Part shown: positions 34,109 to 43,517 of the stretch, piece after piece
Layout: each line of letters starts with the position of its first letter
Position numbering within the stretch: the first letter of the stretch is position 1
NCBI RefSeq assembly: GCF_900119895.1
Contig: NZ_FQLR01000002.1
Coordinates: forward strand, 90,181 to 154,180
Length of the DNA: 64,000 nt
Direction of reading: 5' to 3'
Source of the DNA: Collinsella phocaeensis
GTDB taxonomy: Bacteria; Actinomycetota; Coriobacteriia; Coriobacteriales; Coriobacteriaceae
The notes under the pieces: model-generated
Told to the model about the DNA's origin: nothing
The model's input: only the letters and a program-made list of their open reading frames with translations
Database searches by the model: none
Made by a program: the position numbers and the translations under genes

Positions 34109-34828
34109 GTGTATAAGTACGAGGAGATCGCTGAAGATATCGAAAACGCCATCAACGACGGCCTCCTCAAGGCATATGACCAGCTGCCCACCGTCAAGGA
34201 GCTCTGCCAGACCTATAACGTCAGCAAGAGCACGATCACGCAGGTCATAAACGAGCTTTCGAACCGAGGCCTCATCGCGCGCCGCCGCGGGTCGGGCATG
34301 TACGTCAAGAGCATCGCCACTGAGGCCGACTCCTATTGGAACAAGTACAACCAGATCGTTAACGATGCCGGCGACGACGCTCGAGGTGGCGAAAAGCCCG
34401 TGACGATCGAGGTCTACGACTTCAACGTCGTACAGCCGGAACCCGCCGTCTGCCGCGCACTCGACCTAGAGAAGAAGAGCTTCACGTACAGCGTCACGCG
34501 CGGACGCAAGCAGGCGGGCGAAACGTTCCTACTCGAGTACATCTTCATCCCGCTCGAGCTGGCGGCGAGATTCAAGTACGAGTACGCGAGCAAGCCTATC
34601 CGGACGTTCATCGAGCGCAATCTAGGCCTGAAGATAGGAAGCGCCCACAAATCGGTCCGCGCCGTTATGCCCACCACGGAGGAGCGGGCGCGGATGCAGA
34701 TCGCCTACGGCACACCTCTCCTGGAGATTGAGCAGATTGGCTTCTTGGCGGACGGTCGGCCGTTCGAGTACATCCTGTCGCACTACCGAGGCGATAAATA
34801 TGAGTTTCGAACCGTTGACAGCCTGTAG
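34109..34828 (+). CDS. GntR-family (HutC/UTRA) transcriptional regulator
   Basis: A 239-residue regulator. A winged helix at residues 3-70 (LPTVKELCQTYNVSKSTITQ and GLIARRRGSGMYV) is followed by a UTRA effector domain (about 95-235). That domain contains LLEYIFIPLELAARF and LLEIEQIGFLADGRPFEY. UTRA domains usually bind sugar phosphates or amino-sugar compounds. A GTG start follows AAGGAGG. It is divergent from the DUF4310 operon and almost certainly controls it. Confidence 0.9.
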   Translation: MYKYEEIAEDIENAINDGLLKAYDQLPTVKELCQTYNVSKSTITQVINELSNRGLIARRRGSGMYVKSIATEADSYWNKYNQIVNDAGDDARGGEKPVTIEVYDFNVVQPEPAVCRALDLEKKSFTYSVTRGRKQAGETFLLEYIFIPLELAARFKYEYASKPIRTFIERNLGLKIGSAHKSVRAVMPTTEERARMQIAYGTPLLEIEQIGFLADGRPFEYILSHYRGDKYEFRTVDSL

Positions 34829-34924
34829 AACCTTTTAATCGGCAACGCTCAACGCCCTTTTATCCGACGAAGGGTCAAACCCCCTGGGCCAACCGAGGTC
34901 GAAGCAAGGCTACGGACAACCGCC

Positions 34925-35719
34925 CTATGCGCGGCCCACACGCATGCCGCGCAGCACGGCTTCGCGAAGGGCGGGTATGCGCGCCTTGTCCATAGGCTCC
35001 ACGCCCGCAAGGCGATAGGGTATCCCTAGCTGCTCGTATTTCGAGACCCCCATCACGTGGTAAGGCAAAAGCTCGAGCCCCACCACGTTGCGCCACGGGG
35101 CGATCAGACGCCCGAGGGCCTCGCATTCCTCCTCGCTGTCCGTGATGCCGGGGACGATGACGTGACGAATCACCGTCTTGATGCCGCGGCGCGCCAGCTC
35201 GGCGCCGAACGCAAGGATGCGCTCGGGGTCGCGCCCCGTGAGCTCGCGATGGCCCGCGGGGTCGGAATGCTTGATGTCGAGAAGCACCATGTCCGTCTCG
35301 TCGAGGACGGCGGAGAAGCGCTCGAGGTGCTCCGGGTCATACGCGTACCCGCAGCTGTCGAGACAGGTATGGACGCGCCCGGCAGGGCGCTCGTGCATCG
35401 CACGGAACAGGTCGGCGATGAACTCGGGCTGGAGCAACGGCTCTCCACCGGAAACCGTGATGCCGCCCGAACGATAGAAGGCGCGGTTGCTCTCGAATTC
35501 CGAAACGAGGGTCTCGACCGATACGAGGCTCCCCGCATCGACGGCCCAGGTGTCGGGGTTGTGGCAGTATGCGCAACGCATGGGGCACCCCTGTGTGAAG
35601 ACCACGAAGCGGATCCCCGGCCCATCGACCGTGCCCATGCTCTCGATCGAATGGATGCGGCCGATTGCATAGGCGGAATCCTCCGCGTGCGCGTCCGTCT
35701 CGATTACCCTCTGCGCCAT
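34925..35719 (-). CDS. pflA: Pyruvate formate-lyase activating enzyme
   Basis: A 264-residue radical SAM protein. The cluster motif is CPMRCAYCHNP (CX3CX2C), preceded by ESMGTVDGPGIRFVVFTQG, and GGEPLLQPEF is the SAM-binding GGE. It installs the glycyl radical on pyruvate formate-lyase under anaerobic conditions. The partner pflB is not adjacent. GAAAGGG lies before the ATG. Confidence 0.92.
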   Translation of the reverse strand: MAQRVIETDAHAEDSAYAIGRIHSIESMGTVDGPGIRFVVFTQGCPMRCAYCHNPDTWAVDAGSLVSVETLVSEFESNRAFYRSGGITVSGGEPLLQPEFIADLFRAMHERPAGRVHTCLDSCGYAYDPEHLERFSAVLDETDMVLLDIKHSDPAGHRELTGRDPERILAFGAELARRGIKTVIRHVIVPGITDSEEECEALGRLIAPWRNVVGLELLPYHVMGVSKYEQLGIPYRLAGVEPMDKARIPALREAVLRGMRVGRA

Positions 35720-35821
35720 GCCGCCGCCCTTTCAATCTCCTATGTGATCGCAGCCATTTTAGACGAAACGCGACGGCCCCTCATCAAGAAGGACCGCCGC
35801 GAAGCAATCGACGCTAGAGCA

Positions 35822-35844
35822 ACGCGACGCGCATCGCGTCGCGT
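35822..35844. repeat. 10-bp inverted repeat between the hypothetical gene and pflA
   Basis: acgcgacgcg-cat-cgcgtcgcgt, ten bases after the stop of the upstream gene. There is no T-tract, so terminator function is uncertain. Confidence 0.5.
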
Positions 35845-35853
35845 CTTCCGACC

Positions 35854-36309
35854 TTACGCCCTCTCAAGGACAGCCATGATGGAAGGCGCTTCCGACAGGC
35901 GCTCCTCCGCGTCATCGTTGCCCTGGGACGCGATGGCGGCGAGGGCGCGGCAAAGCCACGTTCCGACGGAACGGTGACCGGCACCGCGCGAAGAGGCGAC
36001 GCGCGCGATCCGACGCGCCGCACCGTACAGGTCGGCCTTCAGAGACCCCTGAACGATGGCACCGTCGAACCATTCCGCAGCGACCCCGGTGCAATCGCTC
36101 ACGCTGCGGGCAGCATCGCGAACGGCCTGCAGGCGCGCTGCACGCTCGGCATCGGGCAACTGCTGGCCCAGCGCATGCAGCGTATCAACGACAAGGCCGG
36201 TCGGCATATTGGATGCACCGGCCATCTTATCCGACTCGATCGCTTTTGCGACGGTCGCGCCGAGACCGACCAGGGCCTGGGCAAGCTGCTCGTTCTGTTC
36301 GTCGTACAT
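35854..36309 (-). CDS. Hypothetical protein, 151 residues
   Basis: I do not recognise this protein. It is a soluble, helix-rich, Ala-rich sequence (QNEQLAQALVGLGATVAKAI; SKADLYGAARRIARV-like C-terminal helices) with one Cys-Thr-Gly stretch and no membrane segment. Codon use and an excellent GGGAGGATGAC site before the ATG argue that it is real. It lies between pflA and tmRNA, all on the minus strand. Confidence 0.7.
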   Translation of the reverse strand: MYDEQNEQLAQALVGLGATVAKAIESDKMAGASNMPTGLVVDTLHALGQQLPDAERAARLQAVRDAARSVSDCTGVAAEWFDGAIVQGSLKADLYGAARRIARVASSRGAGHRSVGTWLCRALAAIASQGNDDAEERLSEAPSIMAVLERA

Positions 36310-36354
36310 GTCATCCTCCCTGCAGGTATGTACCGATGAAAGATATTTTCGCCT

Positions 36355-36382
36355 ATCGTACAGATTGAAAAATATTCTGCAA
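36355..36382 (-). promoter_or_regulatory. Possible promoter of the 151-residue gene
   Basis: Leftward TTGCAG (36377-36382) and TACGAT (36355-36360) with a 16-bp spacer in an AT-rich patch, 46 bases before the start codon. Confidence 0.4.
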
Positions 36383-36583
36383 GTTTATCTGCGCAGCCTT
36401 CATGCGACGTCGACAAGCGAAAGATGCGAACAACCGTATCTTTCGTCGCGCTACATTCGTATGCTTACGTTTCAAGGGTCATCGACGAACGGGCCGGCGG
36501 CATCCGCCATGCAGATGCGAGCCCGCCGCGACGCCAGCGCGTCTTGCGCGCTGCACAGAGTTCGATGCTCCGCGGCTCATACG
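36383..36583. other. Intergenic segment between hypothetical gene promoter and tmRNA terminator
   Basis: About 200 bp of ordinary GC-rich DNA. I see no gene, repeat or RNA structure that I can support. Confidence 0.5.
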
Positions 36584-36619
36584 CAAAACAAAACCGCTGG
36601 CAGCTATATGCTACCAGCG
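36584..36619 (-). terminator. Terminator of the tmRNA gene
   Basis: A stem of 10 pairs with one mismatch (36595-36604 with 36610-36619). Reading leftward it is followed by gttttgtttt. It begins 11 bases after the tmRNA 3' end. Confidence 0.8.
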
Positions 36620-36629
36620 ACATAACATT

Positions 36630-36997
36630 TGGTGGAGCCGCGGAGAATCGAACTCCGGTCCACGAAAGCCCCCTGATCGGCATCTCCAGGCTCAGTCGCT
36701 CGTTTGATCTCGGACGCGTTGCGCGGAGCGACACGCTCGCGGCGTCCCAACCGGTTCGATCTTAGCCCGCGCCATACCGATCACGTGCGCGGGAGCATTC
36801 CCCTAAGATGACGTCGCGCCGGTGTCGGGGAAATCACCGGGTTGACGCGCCGCTATCTAACTAAGCAGCGAGAGCCAGCTGAGGCTCAAAAGAAGAATTC
36901 TTGTCAATTCATTTTGACGGTACCCCTGTTTAGCGTGGCGAGGAGACCACGGCCTGCTTCCTCTCTCAGAGCTATCGTGTCGAAACCAGTCGGCCCC
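36630..36997 (-). ncRNA. ssrA: Transfer-messenger RNA (tmRNA)
   Basis: This 368-nt RNA rescues stalled ribosomes. Its 3' end, read leftward, is GGAGTTCGATTCTCC, then GCGGCTCCACCA with encoded CCA. Its 5' end GGGGCCGACTGGTTTCGAC pairs with GGCTCC to form the acceptor stem and has the standard tmRNA GGTTTCGAC box. The tag reading frame ends with CTCGCTGCTTAG at 36861-36863. Reading back gives the tag DKNSSFEPQLALAA (perhaps with one more residue, Ile). An in-frame TGA precedes it, which bounds the tag start. No ordinary promoter lies at the 5' end, so the precursor is probably longer and cut by RNase P. Confidence 0.93.
36861..36905 (-). other. tmRNA proteolysis-tag reading frame
   Basis: Fourteen codons plus stop TAG. 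The tag ends in ALAA, the usual degradation signal recognised by ClpXP-type proteases. Confidence 0.8.
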
Positions 36998-37249
36998 TCA
37001 TGGCGAGGGTCGTGCGGGCGCATGCCCGCTGGCCGCCGCTTGATGCGGCGTCGACCTGTCAAGGTTCAAGGCGGCAGAGGCGCCACCTGAAAACAATATA
37101 GTAGCATGATGAAGACTTCGCCGCACGCCGTCTGCAAAGCCACACGTCCCGACACCCAAGCATGTCCGGAGATCGGAGACGCATCGTCGCAAACGTTGCG
37201 CTAGACTTGCGTCACGAGCAGCATACGAAACGTTCGCACGGAGCAGCCC

Positions 37250-38527
37250 ATGCCCGCACCCGCCTCTCAGTCCCACGACCCCGCCGCGGTTCGCCAGCAG
37301 GCCGCGGCCCTCATCGCTGTCAGGATCCTCCTCTATCTCGGGGGCATGTCGTCCTACTTCATCGGCGTGCTCGGCACCCTCACCTTCACGTTGGGCGGAG
37401 GCGTCTTCGATAACGCCATCGCCGTGGGGCTCCTCAACCTGTTCATGACATTTGGCTCCATGCAGAGCGGAACCTTGTTGGATCGCCTCGGCATGCGCGC
37501 GCATTTCCGCATCTGCGCCTCGTCCCTTGTCGTCATAGGCCTGCTCTACCAAGTGCTCGCCCGCTCGGTTCCCGGTCTCTACCTCGGAGCCGCGCTATTC
37601 GGTTACGCCATGGGCGCCGCCGACGTTATCCCCCGGTCCTATCCCGCATATCTCACCGACCGCGTCGACGAGCTCAAGCGCATCAACTCGGGCATCACCG
37701 TCGCCACCAACGTCAGCATCATCGTCGGACCCCTCGTCGGCGGCGCCATTGCCACCGTCGCCCCCACCCAGACCGTCTTCCTCTTCATGACCGCCTGCTC
37801 CCTGCTCGCCTTCGTGCCGGCCGCCGTCATGCGCCCCTTGCGCACCTTGCGCCAGGGCAGCGGGAAGGGCGGGAAGGATCGCCCGGACGCGCTCTACGGA
37901 TTCAAATCGATACGCTCCTCCCGCGTGCTCAACCTGCTCTTCTGGTGCACCATGCTCTCCTTCCTCGGCTATGGCGCGTTCGATCCGCTCGAATCGCTCT
38001 TCTATCGCGATGTGCTCCGGGTCGGGGCGTCTTGGATGGGATGGCTCTCGGCGCTCTCCGGCGTCGGGGGTATCGTCGGAGCGTTCGCCGTGGGCGCCAT
38101 TCCGCGGCATCACGTCAACGTTCGAACCCTGCTCACGGTCCTCGCGCTATCAGGCGGCGGCAGCCTTCTGTATGTCTCCACCTCGGATGTCCGCATCGCT
38201 TGCGCAGGACAGCTCGCCCTCGGGTTCTTCTTCGCCGCGTTCGGTCCCATCAAGGACACGCTCATCCAGGTGCACACGCCCCTGGAGAACATCGGGCGCG
38301 TCAACGCCGCCATGACTGCAGGGTTCAACTTCGCCGGCGTCGTGCCGCTGTTCGCCGCGCGCGCGCTCGCAGCGATGCTCGGGGTCCAAGGAACGCTCGT
38401 CGCCGCGGGCGTGACGGTCACGCTCGTGCCCATCTGCCTATTCCTCGTCAAGCGCAAGCAGCTGCAGATCATGGTCGCCCAGGAGCGGGCGTACTGTGGT
38501 CGCGAGCCCGGTGACGGCGCGCTGTAA
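37250..38527 (+). CDS. MFS transporter
   Basis: A 425-residue, 12-segment major facilitator. GTLLDRLGMRAHFRICASSL is the loop 2-3 motif. GIVGAFAVGAIPRHHVNV and FGPIKDTLIQVHTP lie in the C-terminal half. It resembles drug-efflux-type carriers. A GGAGC site precedes the ATG. It is transcribed alone, and the substrate cannot be told. Confidence 0.82.
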   Translation: MPAPASQSHDPAAVRQQAAALIAVRILLYLGGMSSYFIGVLGTLTFTLGGGVFDNAIAVGLLNLFMTFGSMQSGTLLDRLGMRAHFRICASSLVVIGLLYQVLARSVPGLYLGAALFGYAMGAADVIPRSYPAYLTDRVDELKRINSGITVATNVSIIVGPLVGGAIATVAPTQTVFLFMTACSLLAFVPAAVMRPLRTLRQGSGKGGKDRPDALYGFKSIRSSRVLNLLFWCTMLSFLGYGAFDPLESLFYRDVLRVGASWMGWLSALSGVGGIVGAFAVGAIPRHHVNVRTLLTVLALSGGGSLLYVSTSDVRIACAGQLALGFFFAAFGPIKDTLIQVHTPLENIGRVNAAMTAGFNFAGVVPLFAARALAAMLGVQGTLVAAGVTVTLVPICLFLVKRKQLQIMVAQERAYCGREPGDGAL

Positions 38528-38617
38528 AACTTCCGGGCAGCAGAAGGATGCGCCGCACGGCGGCGGCGCCCGACGCTAAAATAGACGCCGACACGATCGC
38601 GTACGATGGGAGACTTC

Positions 38618-39982
38618 ATGTCAATCACGCCTGCAGAAATCGCCGAGACCCGTGGCATGGTCTCCGAGCAGAACCTCGACATCCGCACGATCACCATGGG
38701 CATCTCGCTCATGGGTTGCGCCGACGAAAACCTGGACCGCATGTGCACCAAGGTGTACGACCACGTGACCTCTACCGCCGAGCACCTCGTGACAACCGCA
38801 GAGGACCTCGAGCGCGAGTACGGCATCCCCATCGTCAACAAGCGCGTCTCCGTGACGCCTGTCGCGCAGATCGCCGCAGCCTGCAAAGAAGAGGACCTGA
38901 CGCCGCTCGCTCACGCGCTCGACCGTGCCGCCGGCACCCTCGGCATCGATTACCTCGGCGGCTTCTCCGCCCTTGTCCACAAGGGCATCGGCGATGCCGA
39001 CCGTCGCCTCATCCAGTCCATCCCTGAAGCCCTTGCCGGCACCAGCCGCGTGTGCTCAAGCGTCAACGTCGCCAGCCTGCGCGCCGGCATCAACATGGAT
39101 GCCGTGCTGATGGTCGCCCAAACCGTCCTCGACGCCGCCCGGCTCACCGCCGACAACGAGTCCGTCGGCGCCTCGAAGTTCGTCGTCTTCGCCAACATGG
39201 TGGAGGACTCCCCCTTCATGGCCGGCGCGACGCACGGCTCCGGCGAAGCCGATGCGGTCATCAACGTCGGCGTCTCCGGCCCGGGCGTCATGGCCGCCGC
39301 CCTCGAGGAGCTCCCAACCACCGCATCCATGATGGAGGTGGCCGAGAAGATCAAGCAGACCGCCTTCAAGATCACCCGCGCAGGTGAGCTCATGAGCCGC
39401 GAGGCCGCCCGTCGCCTCGGCGTCGAGAAGGGCATCGTCGACCTCTCCCTCGCCCCAACCCCCGCGGTAGGAGACTCGGTCGCGCGCATCCTCGAGATCA
39501 TCGGCGTCGGCCAATGCGGAGGACCCGGCACCACGTGCGCCCTCGCCATGCTCAACGACGCGGTAAAGAAGGGCGGCGTGATGGCAAGCTCCAGCGTCGG
39601 CGGCCTCTCAGGCGCCTTCATCCCCGTATCCGAAGATGCCGGCATGATCGCCGCCGCGGAGTCCGGGGCGCTCACCCTTGAGAAGCTCGAGGCCATGACC
39701 TGCGTCTGCTCCGTCGGCCTCGACATGATCGCCATCCCCGGCGACACGAGCGTCGAGACCATCGCCGGCATCATCGCCGACGAGATGGCGATCGGCGTCA
39801 TCAACAACAAGACCACCGCCGTCCGCGTCATCCCCGCAATCGGCAAGGGCGTCGGCGAGTGCGTCGATTACGGCGGCCTGTTCGGACGCGCACCCATCAT
39901 GCCCGTCAACCCGCACGCCGGCACCGTTCTCGCGCACCGCGGAGGACGGTTCCCCGCTCCGCTGAACTCCCTCAAGAACTAA
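38618..39982 (+). CDS. PFL (DUF711/UPF0210) family protein
   Basis: A 454-residue protein with the family landmarks [53 protein letters not shown] and [16 protein letters not shown]. The C-terminal stretch is [16 protein letters not shown]. The family folds like pyruvate formate-lyase relatives but has no proven reaction. It is often next to a small ACT-domain gene, which is missing here. The start MSITPAE at 38618 has GGGAGA upstream; an ATG four codons earlier is less well placed. Confidence 0.88.
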   Translation: MSITPAEIAETRGMVSEQNLDIRTITMGISLMGCADENLDRMCTKVYDHVTSTAEHLVTTAEDLEREYGIPIVNKRVSVTPVAQIAAACKEEDLTPLAHALDRAAGTLGIDYLGGFSALVHKGIGDADRRLIQSIPEALAGTSRVCSSVNVASLRAGINMDAVLMVAQTVLDAARLTADNESVGASKFVVFANMVEDSPFMAGATHGSGEADAVINVGVSGPGVMAAALEELPTTASMMEVAEKIKQTAFKITRAGELMSREAARRLGVEKGIVDLSLAPTPAVGDSVARILEIIGVGQCGGPGTTCALAMLNDAVKKGGVMASSSVGGLSGAFIPVSEDAGMIAAAESGALTLEKLEAMTCVCSVGLDMIAIPGDTSVETIAGIIADEMAIGVINNKTTAVRVIPAIGKGVGECVDYGGLFGRAPIMPVNPHAGTVLAHRGGRFPAPLNSLKN

Positions 39983-40008
39983 AAGGGCCGTGCATCCATC
40001 TTTCTATC

Positions 40009-40042
40009 GGGGGCGTATCCGCAGATATGCCCCCGCTTCTTA
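40009..40042 (+). terminator. Probable terminator after the PFL-family gene
   Basis: Stem gggggcgtat / atatgccccc (40009-40018 with 40025-40034) with one G-U pair, followed by a short pyrimidine-rich cttctt tail. Confidence 0.6.
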
Positions 40043-40150
40043 TGTGCAGACGCCCCGCGTTCGAACTCCTCATGCTATCCTCAACGACAAAGATTTCGAC
40101 GTCCGGCCACGACCCGGCACACACCTTCATCCCAGAAAGCGAGTCGTTAC

Positions 40151-40450
40151 ATGGCACTCACCGGCAAACAGGTTCGCCAGCTCCGCAGCCTTGCCCATCA
40201 CCTCAATCCCGTTGTCCAGATCGGCCGTGGAGACGTCAGCGATACCGTCGTCGCGCAGACCGTCGAGAGCCTTGAAGCGCACGAACTCGTCAAGTGCTCC
40301 GTCCAGGATGGATCCGACCTCTCCTGCCGTGAAGCGGCGGAGTTGCTCGCCGAGCGTTGCGGGGCCGATGTCGTACAGGTTATCGGCCATCGTTTCACCC
40401 TGTATCGCCCCTCATCTCGCAAAGACATCGAGAAGATCGTCCTGGTCTAG
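40151..40450 (+). CDS. yhbY: YhbY-family (CRM domain) RNA-binding protein
   Basis: A 99-residue single CRM domain. It has LTGKQVRQLRSLAHHLNPVV, the loop QIGRGDVSD and the C-terminal IGHRFTLYRPS. It associates with pre-50S ribosomal particles and helps subunit maturation. It normally ends like this with no extra domain. A convergent terminator separates it from the SARP-like gene. Confidence 0.92.
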   Translation: MALTGKQVRQLRSLAHHLNPVVQIGRGDVSDTVVAQTVESLEAHELVKCSVQDGSDLSCREAAELLAERCGADVVQVIGHRFTLYRPSSRKDIEKIVLV

Positions 40451-40472
40451 CCTCATCCTCGCATTCCCTGTT

Positions 40473-40502
40473 CGGGCACGGCGCAATGCCGTGCCCGCTT
40501 CA
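40473..40502. terminator. Bidirectional terminator between yhbY and the SARP-like gene
   Basis: A perfect 10-bp stem (40473-40482 with 40488-40497) and 5-base loop between two convergent stops. Only a short cttc tail follows on the plus strand. Confidence 0.65.
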
Positions 40503-43500
40503 TATCAGCAGCTCACCTTTCCCGGGACCGACCACGCGCTCGTACATCTCCCGCGTCTCGATTTCGGGCGCATCGTGCAGCTCTCGTTGGAGATAGCCCA
40601 GATGCGCCTGGTACACCCGCGCCGCCTCGCGACGTCTGCCCATCAACCCGTACACCTTCATCGCGCGACGGATCAAGTCTTCTCGATTCGGCTCCTGACG
40701 CAACGCCGCCTCGGCCAGCCAACCCGCTGCAGACAGATTCTCCACGTCGAGCGCCTCGTCGATTCCCCGCACCATGCAGTCGACGTACTTAGACGCGTAC
40801 ATATCCCTCATGCGCGCGAACAGCGAGGTGTCTCCCGCATCCGGCACCTGCAACGGTCCCTTATAGATCCCTTCCAGCTTGAGGCATGCCTCGACCGTCT
40901 GCTTCGCGTCGAGCCTGTCCCCGTGCGTCAGGATTTCGCGGGCGAGGGTGTCGAACAGGTTCGTATCCGATGTCGCGAACTCCCTATTCAGCGCCAGACC
41001 CTCCCCTTGGGTCAACAGGTACTGCGGGCCCGTCTCGTGCTGCCCCATTGCCGCACGCAGCGCCGACAGCGTCACGTACAGACAGGAACGGGCGCGACCG
41101 TATTCCTTCGTCGGCCACAGCATATCGATCAGCTCACGGCGCGTCACGAACACACCGATATCGAGCGCAAGCCGCTCAGCCACAACGCATGCTTTGCGCC
41201 GCTTCCACATCGAATCGGTGAGGGCGTGCCCGTTCTTTGAAACCTGGAAGCCTCCGAACAGGCTGAAGACCAACTGACCCATCTCGGTATCCCGTTCCCG
41301 GGAAACCACGACGTCGTACAGCGTCTCGTCAGGCCCGCTTCCCGAAGCATCCATTCGGTAGGCGTCCCGAACCCTATCGGGCAGTATCCGGCACAACGAT
41401 GCCGCGCGTTCGCCCAGCACCGATATCGCGACGCGCGCTATAGGCCGGATCGAGTCGACGAGCAAAACGTGTTTATGCAGCGAGAACCACGCCGCGAGCT
41501 CAGAGTCGAGACGGGCTGCGGAGAGATGCAGCGCAATGGTCCATGCCTCGGCGGGATCCGCGCACTCTTCGGACAGGTCGAGCATCTCCGCCTCGTCCGC
41601 GATGCCGAGCGGAGAGGTATTCCTCAAATGCGCCACGCGGTCGAGCAATCTGCCCCAACCGTACAGCATCGTCCTCGCCGAACCTGCGAGCCGCATGACT
41701 TGCTGGCCGCGGAATTGGGCATTTACCGCCTGGCCGGCAATCAGGTCCTGCCATCCTTCCGCCACCATGCAGAACAACTGGGTGAGCTGATCGGATTCAC
41801 GCACGGCGGCGGCGCCTGCATCCATGAATCCCCGCTCGTCCTCCATCGGTTCGCCCTCAACCAGACGGCATACGTTGACGGTCATGCGGATCCTGACCGC
41901 AAGGGCAAATAAGCCGCGCTCGATGACAGGCTTCAAAAGCCCCTCCATGCGAGAGATCCCCGCCGCCACGCCTCCACCCTCATGTATAGCGCGGTCAAGA
42001 CACCCGTCTGCCATGAGCAGCAGGCGCGGCACGTCCACGGCGTTCGATGTCGGGCGCGATGACAGCCTGTCCACGACATCGTGCCATTCTATCGGCCCCG
42101 TGCCTCCCATGATCTCCGCGTAGATCCTCGCATGCTCATCCAGCAGATACGCATCTTCCCCCGACGCCGACACGGCATGCTCTGCCGGAAGATACGGGAG
42201 CTCGATCCCCGAGCATGTCCTCCATCCGCGCGCAAGCGCCACCGCCGCCGCCCATTGCCGCGGCGAGACCGCAGAGCGTATCTCGTCCGCTCGCCTCCCC
42301 AGCTCCGCCGCCATCTTACGGGCCATCCGATACTCCCCCGTCAGCAGCGAGACCATGTACGTCGCCGTCAGCGCCCCGGGGTGAGCATGGGGACGCGGGA
42401 CGCGCCCCGCCTCCGCGATCGAGTCCCCGATGAAGCGCGCGTGACCGGCCAGCGTGAGGTCGGCAGGGAACTCCGCGACGAGATCGAGCCGAGCCCGCTC
42501 ATCGAGATAGGCCTCGGCGAAAGCGACCGATTCGTCGACCCTGCCCGAAAGCATCAACATGCGGGCCGCGGCCTCGGCGAATGCCGGACGCCGACGCGCC
42601 AACTCTTCCCGTAGCGGTCGGATGGCGGCCCCGGAGCCCAGGCAGCGGTAGGTCTGCTCCGTCAGGTCCACGCCGAACAGAGGCCAATCGTGCGCAAGCC
42701 GCTCCATGAGCCCCGAACGCAACCTGAGCCCTACGGCGGCGAACGTATGCAACGCCCCCGATCCCGTCAGCACCATAAGCGATGCGATCCGGTACAGCGG
42801 ATCGCGCGCGGAGCGCATCTGGACGAGCGCGTCGGACAGGATCTCAGCCGTCCCCGCATCCAACGCCTCGTATCCCGGCTCACGGCCCACGCACCGTTCC
42901 AAGAGCGCCACGAGCGCCGGAACGCCCCGGGTCAACTCATACACGTCCAACGCAGGAGACAAGGCGAACGCGCGCGCCCAGGCGCGATATTCGTCCGGGC
43001 GCACAAGCAGATGCTGCGCCGAAACCTTGTGCGCATCCCCCATGGCCTGCATGAACGGCCGAGCGATGGGGACGCAACCAACCACCGCCTCGACATCGTG
43101 CTCCCGCAGCGCCCGCAGCGTGGATGCGATTCGCTCCGACGCATCTCGATCGAAGCGAGGAAGATGGTCGAGGGCGAGCAGAGGGTGCGAACCGGCCGGC
43201 ATCGCCTTGCAGGCAGCTTCCACCGCCTCGATCACCCCGGCGCAATCGAGACGCGCGACATCGAGATATGTTGCCGCACCTCGCGCGGGGTCGGACTGCA
43301 CAACGGATACATACTGCCTCAGAAGGGCGCTCACACCGAAACCGCGCGGGGCGCAGACGACCGAGATCCCCATATCCTTGCCATGCATCGCCAGGTCATG
43401 CAACAGCCGATCTCGCTTCACGATCAACCCCGCGTACACGCCGAGCGCCGTTTTCTCATGATCGGCATATGCGACGAGCCCCTCCGCTCCCCCGCTATCC

Positions 43501-43517
43501 GCCATCCGTTCATCCAT
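40500..43517 (-). CDS. Large STAND/SARP-like transcriptional regulator
   Basis: A 1005-residue protein. Residues 35-300 resemble a STAND-type NTPase, but the P-loop is degenerate: APRGFGVSAL has Val where Lys is required. A Walker B-like LLALDHL is present. A long helical repeat region (about 300-740) follows. Residues 746-845 form an OmpR-like winged helix (LVFSLFGGFQVSKNG, KRRKACVVAERLAL, RARSCLYVTLSALRAAMG). Residues 855-1000 form a bacterial transcriptional activation (BTAD) domain. The start at 43517 has GGAGGA 5 bases upstream. Such regulators control surface or secondary-metabolite genes. Its target is unknown and may include itself. Confidence 0.85.
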   Translation of the reverse strand: MDERMADSGGAEGLVAYADHEKTALGVYAGLIVKRDRLLHDLAMHGKDMGISVVCAPRGFGVSALLRQYVSVVQSDPARGAATYLDVARLDCAGVIEAVEAACKAMPAGSHPLLALDHLPRFDRDASERIASTLRALREHDVEAVVGCVPIARPFMQAMGDAHKVSAQHLLVRPDEYRAWARAFALSPALDVYELTRGVPALVALLERCVGREPGYEALDAGTAEILSDALVQMRSARDPLYRIASLMVLTGSGALHTFAAVGLRLRSGLMERLAHDWPLFGVDLTEQTYRCLGSGAAIRPLREELARRRPAFAEAAARMLMLSGRVDESVAFAEAYLDERARLDLVAEFPADLTLAGHARFIGDSIAEAGRVPRPHAHPGALTATYMVSLLTGEYRMARKMAAELGRRADEIRSAVSPRQWAAAVALARGWRTCSGIELPYLPAEHAVSASGEDAYLLDEHARIYAEIMGGTGPIEWHDVVDRLSSRPTSNAVDVPRLLLMADGCLDRAIHEGGGVAAGISRMEGLLKPVIERGLFALAVRIRMTVNVCRLVEGEPMEDERGFMDAGAAAVRESDQLTQLFCMVAEGWQDLIAGQAVNAQFRGQQVMRLAGSARTMLYGWGRLLDRVAHLRNTSPLGIADEAEMLDLSEECADPAEAWTIALHLSAARLDSELAAWFSLHKHVLLVDSIRPIARVAISVLGERAASLCRILPDRVRDAYRMDASGSGPDETLYDVVVSRERDTEMGQLVFSLFGGFQVSKNGHALTDSMWKRRKACVVAERLALDIGVFVTRRELIDMLWPTKEYGRARSCLYVTLSALRAAMGQHETGPQYLLTQGEGLALNREFATSDTNLFDTLAREILTHGDRLDAKQTVEACLKLEGIYKGPLQVPDAGDTSLFARMRDMYASKYVDCMVRGIDEALDVENLSAAGWLAEAALRQEPNREDLIRRAMKVYGLMGRRREAARVYQAHLGYLQRELHDAPEIETREMYERVVGPGKGELLI

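Noticed and set aside
36630..36700. A possible tRNA gene from the T-loop-like sequence near 36645
   Set aside because: No anticodon arm follows. The acceptor pairs with a segment 360 bases away and a tag frame lies between, so it is tmRNA.
36998..37552. A 184-codon leftward gene upstream of tmRNA
   Set aside because: It overlaps the tmRNA 5' region and the MFS start, with no motif or ribosome-binding site.
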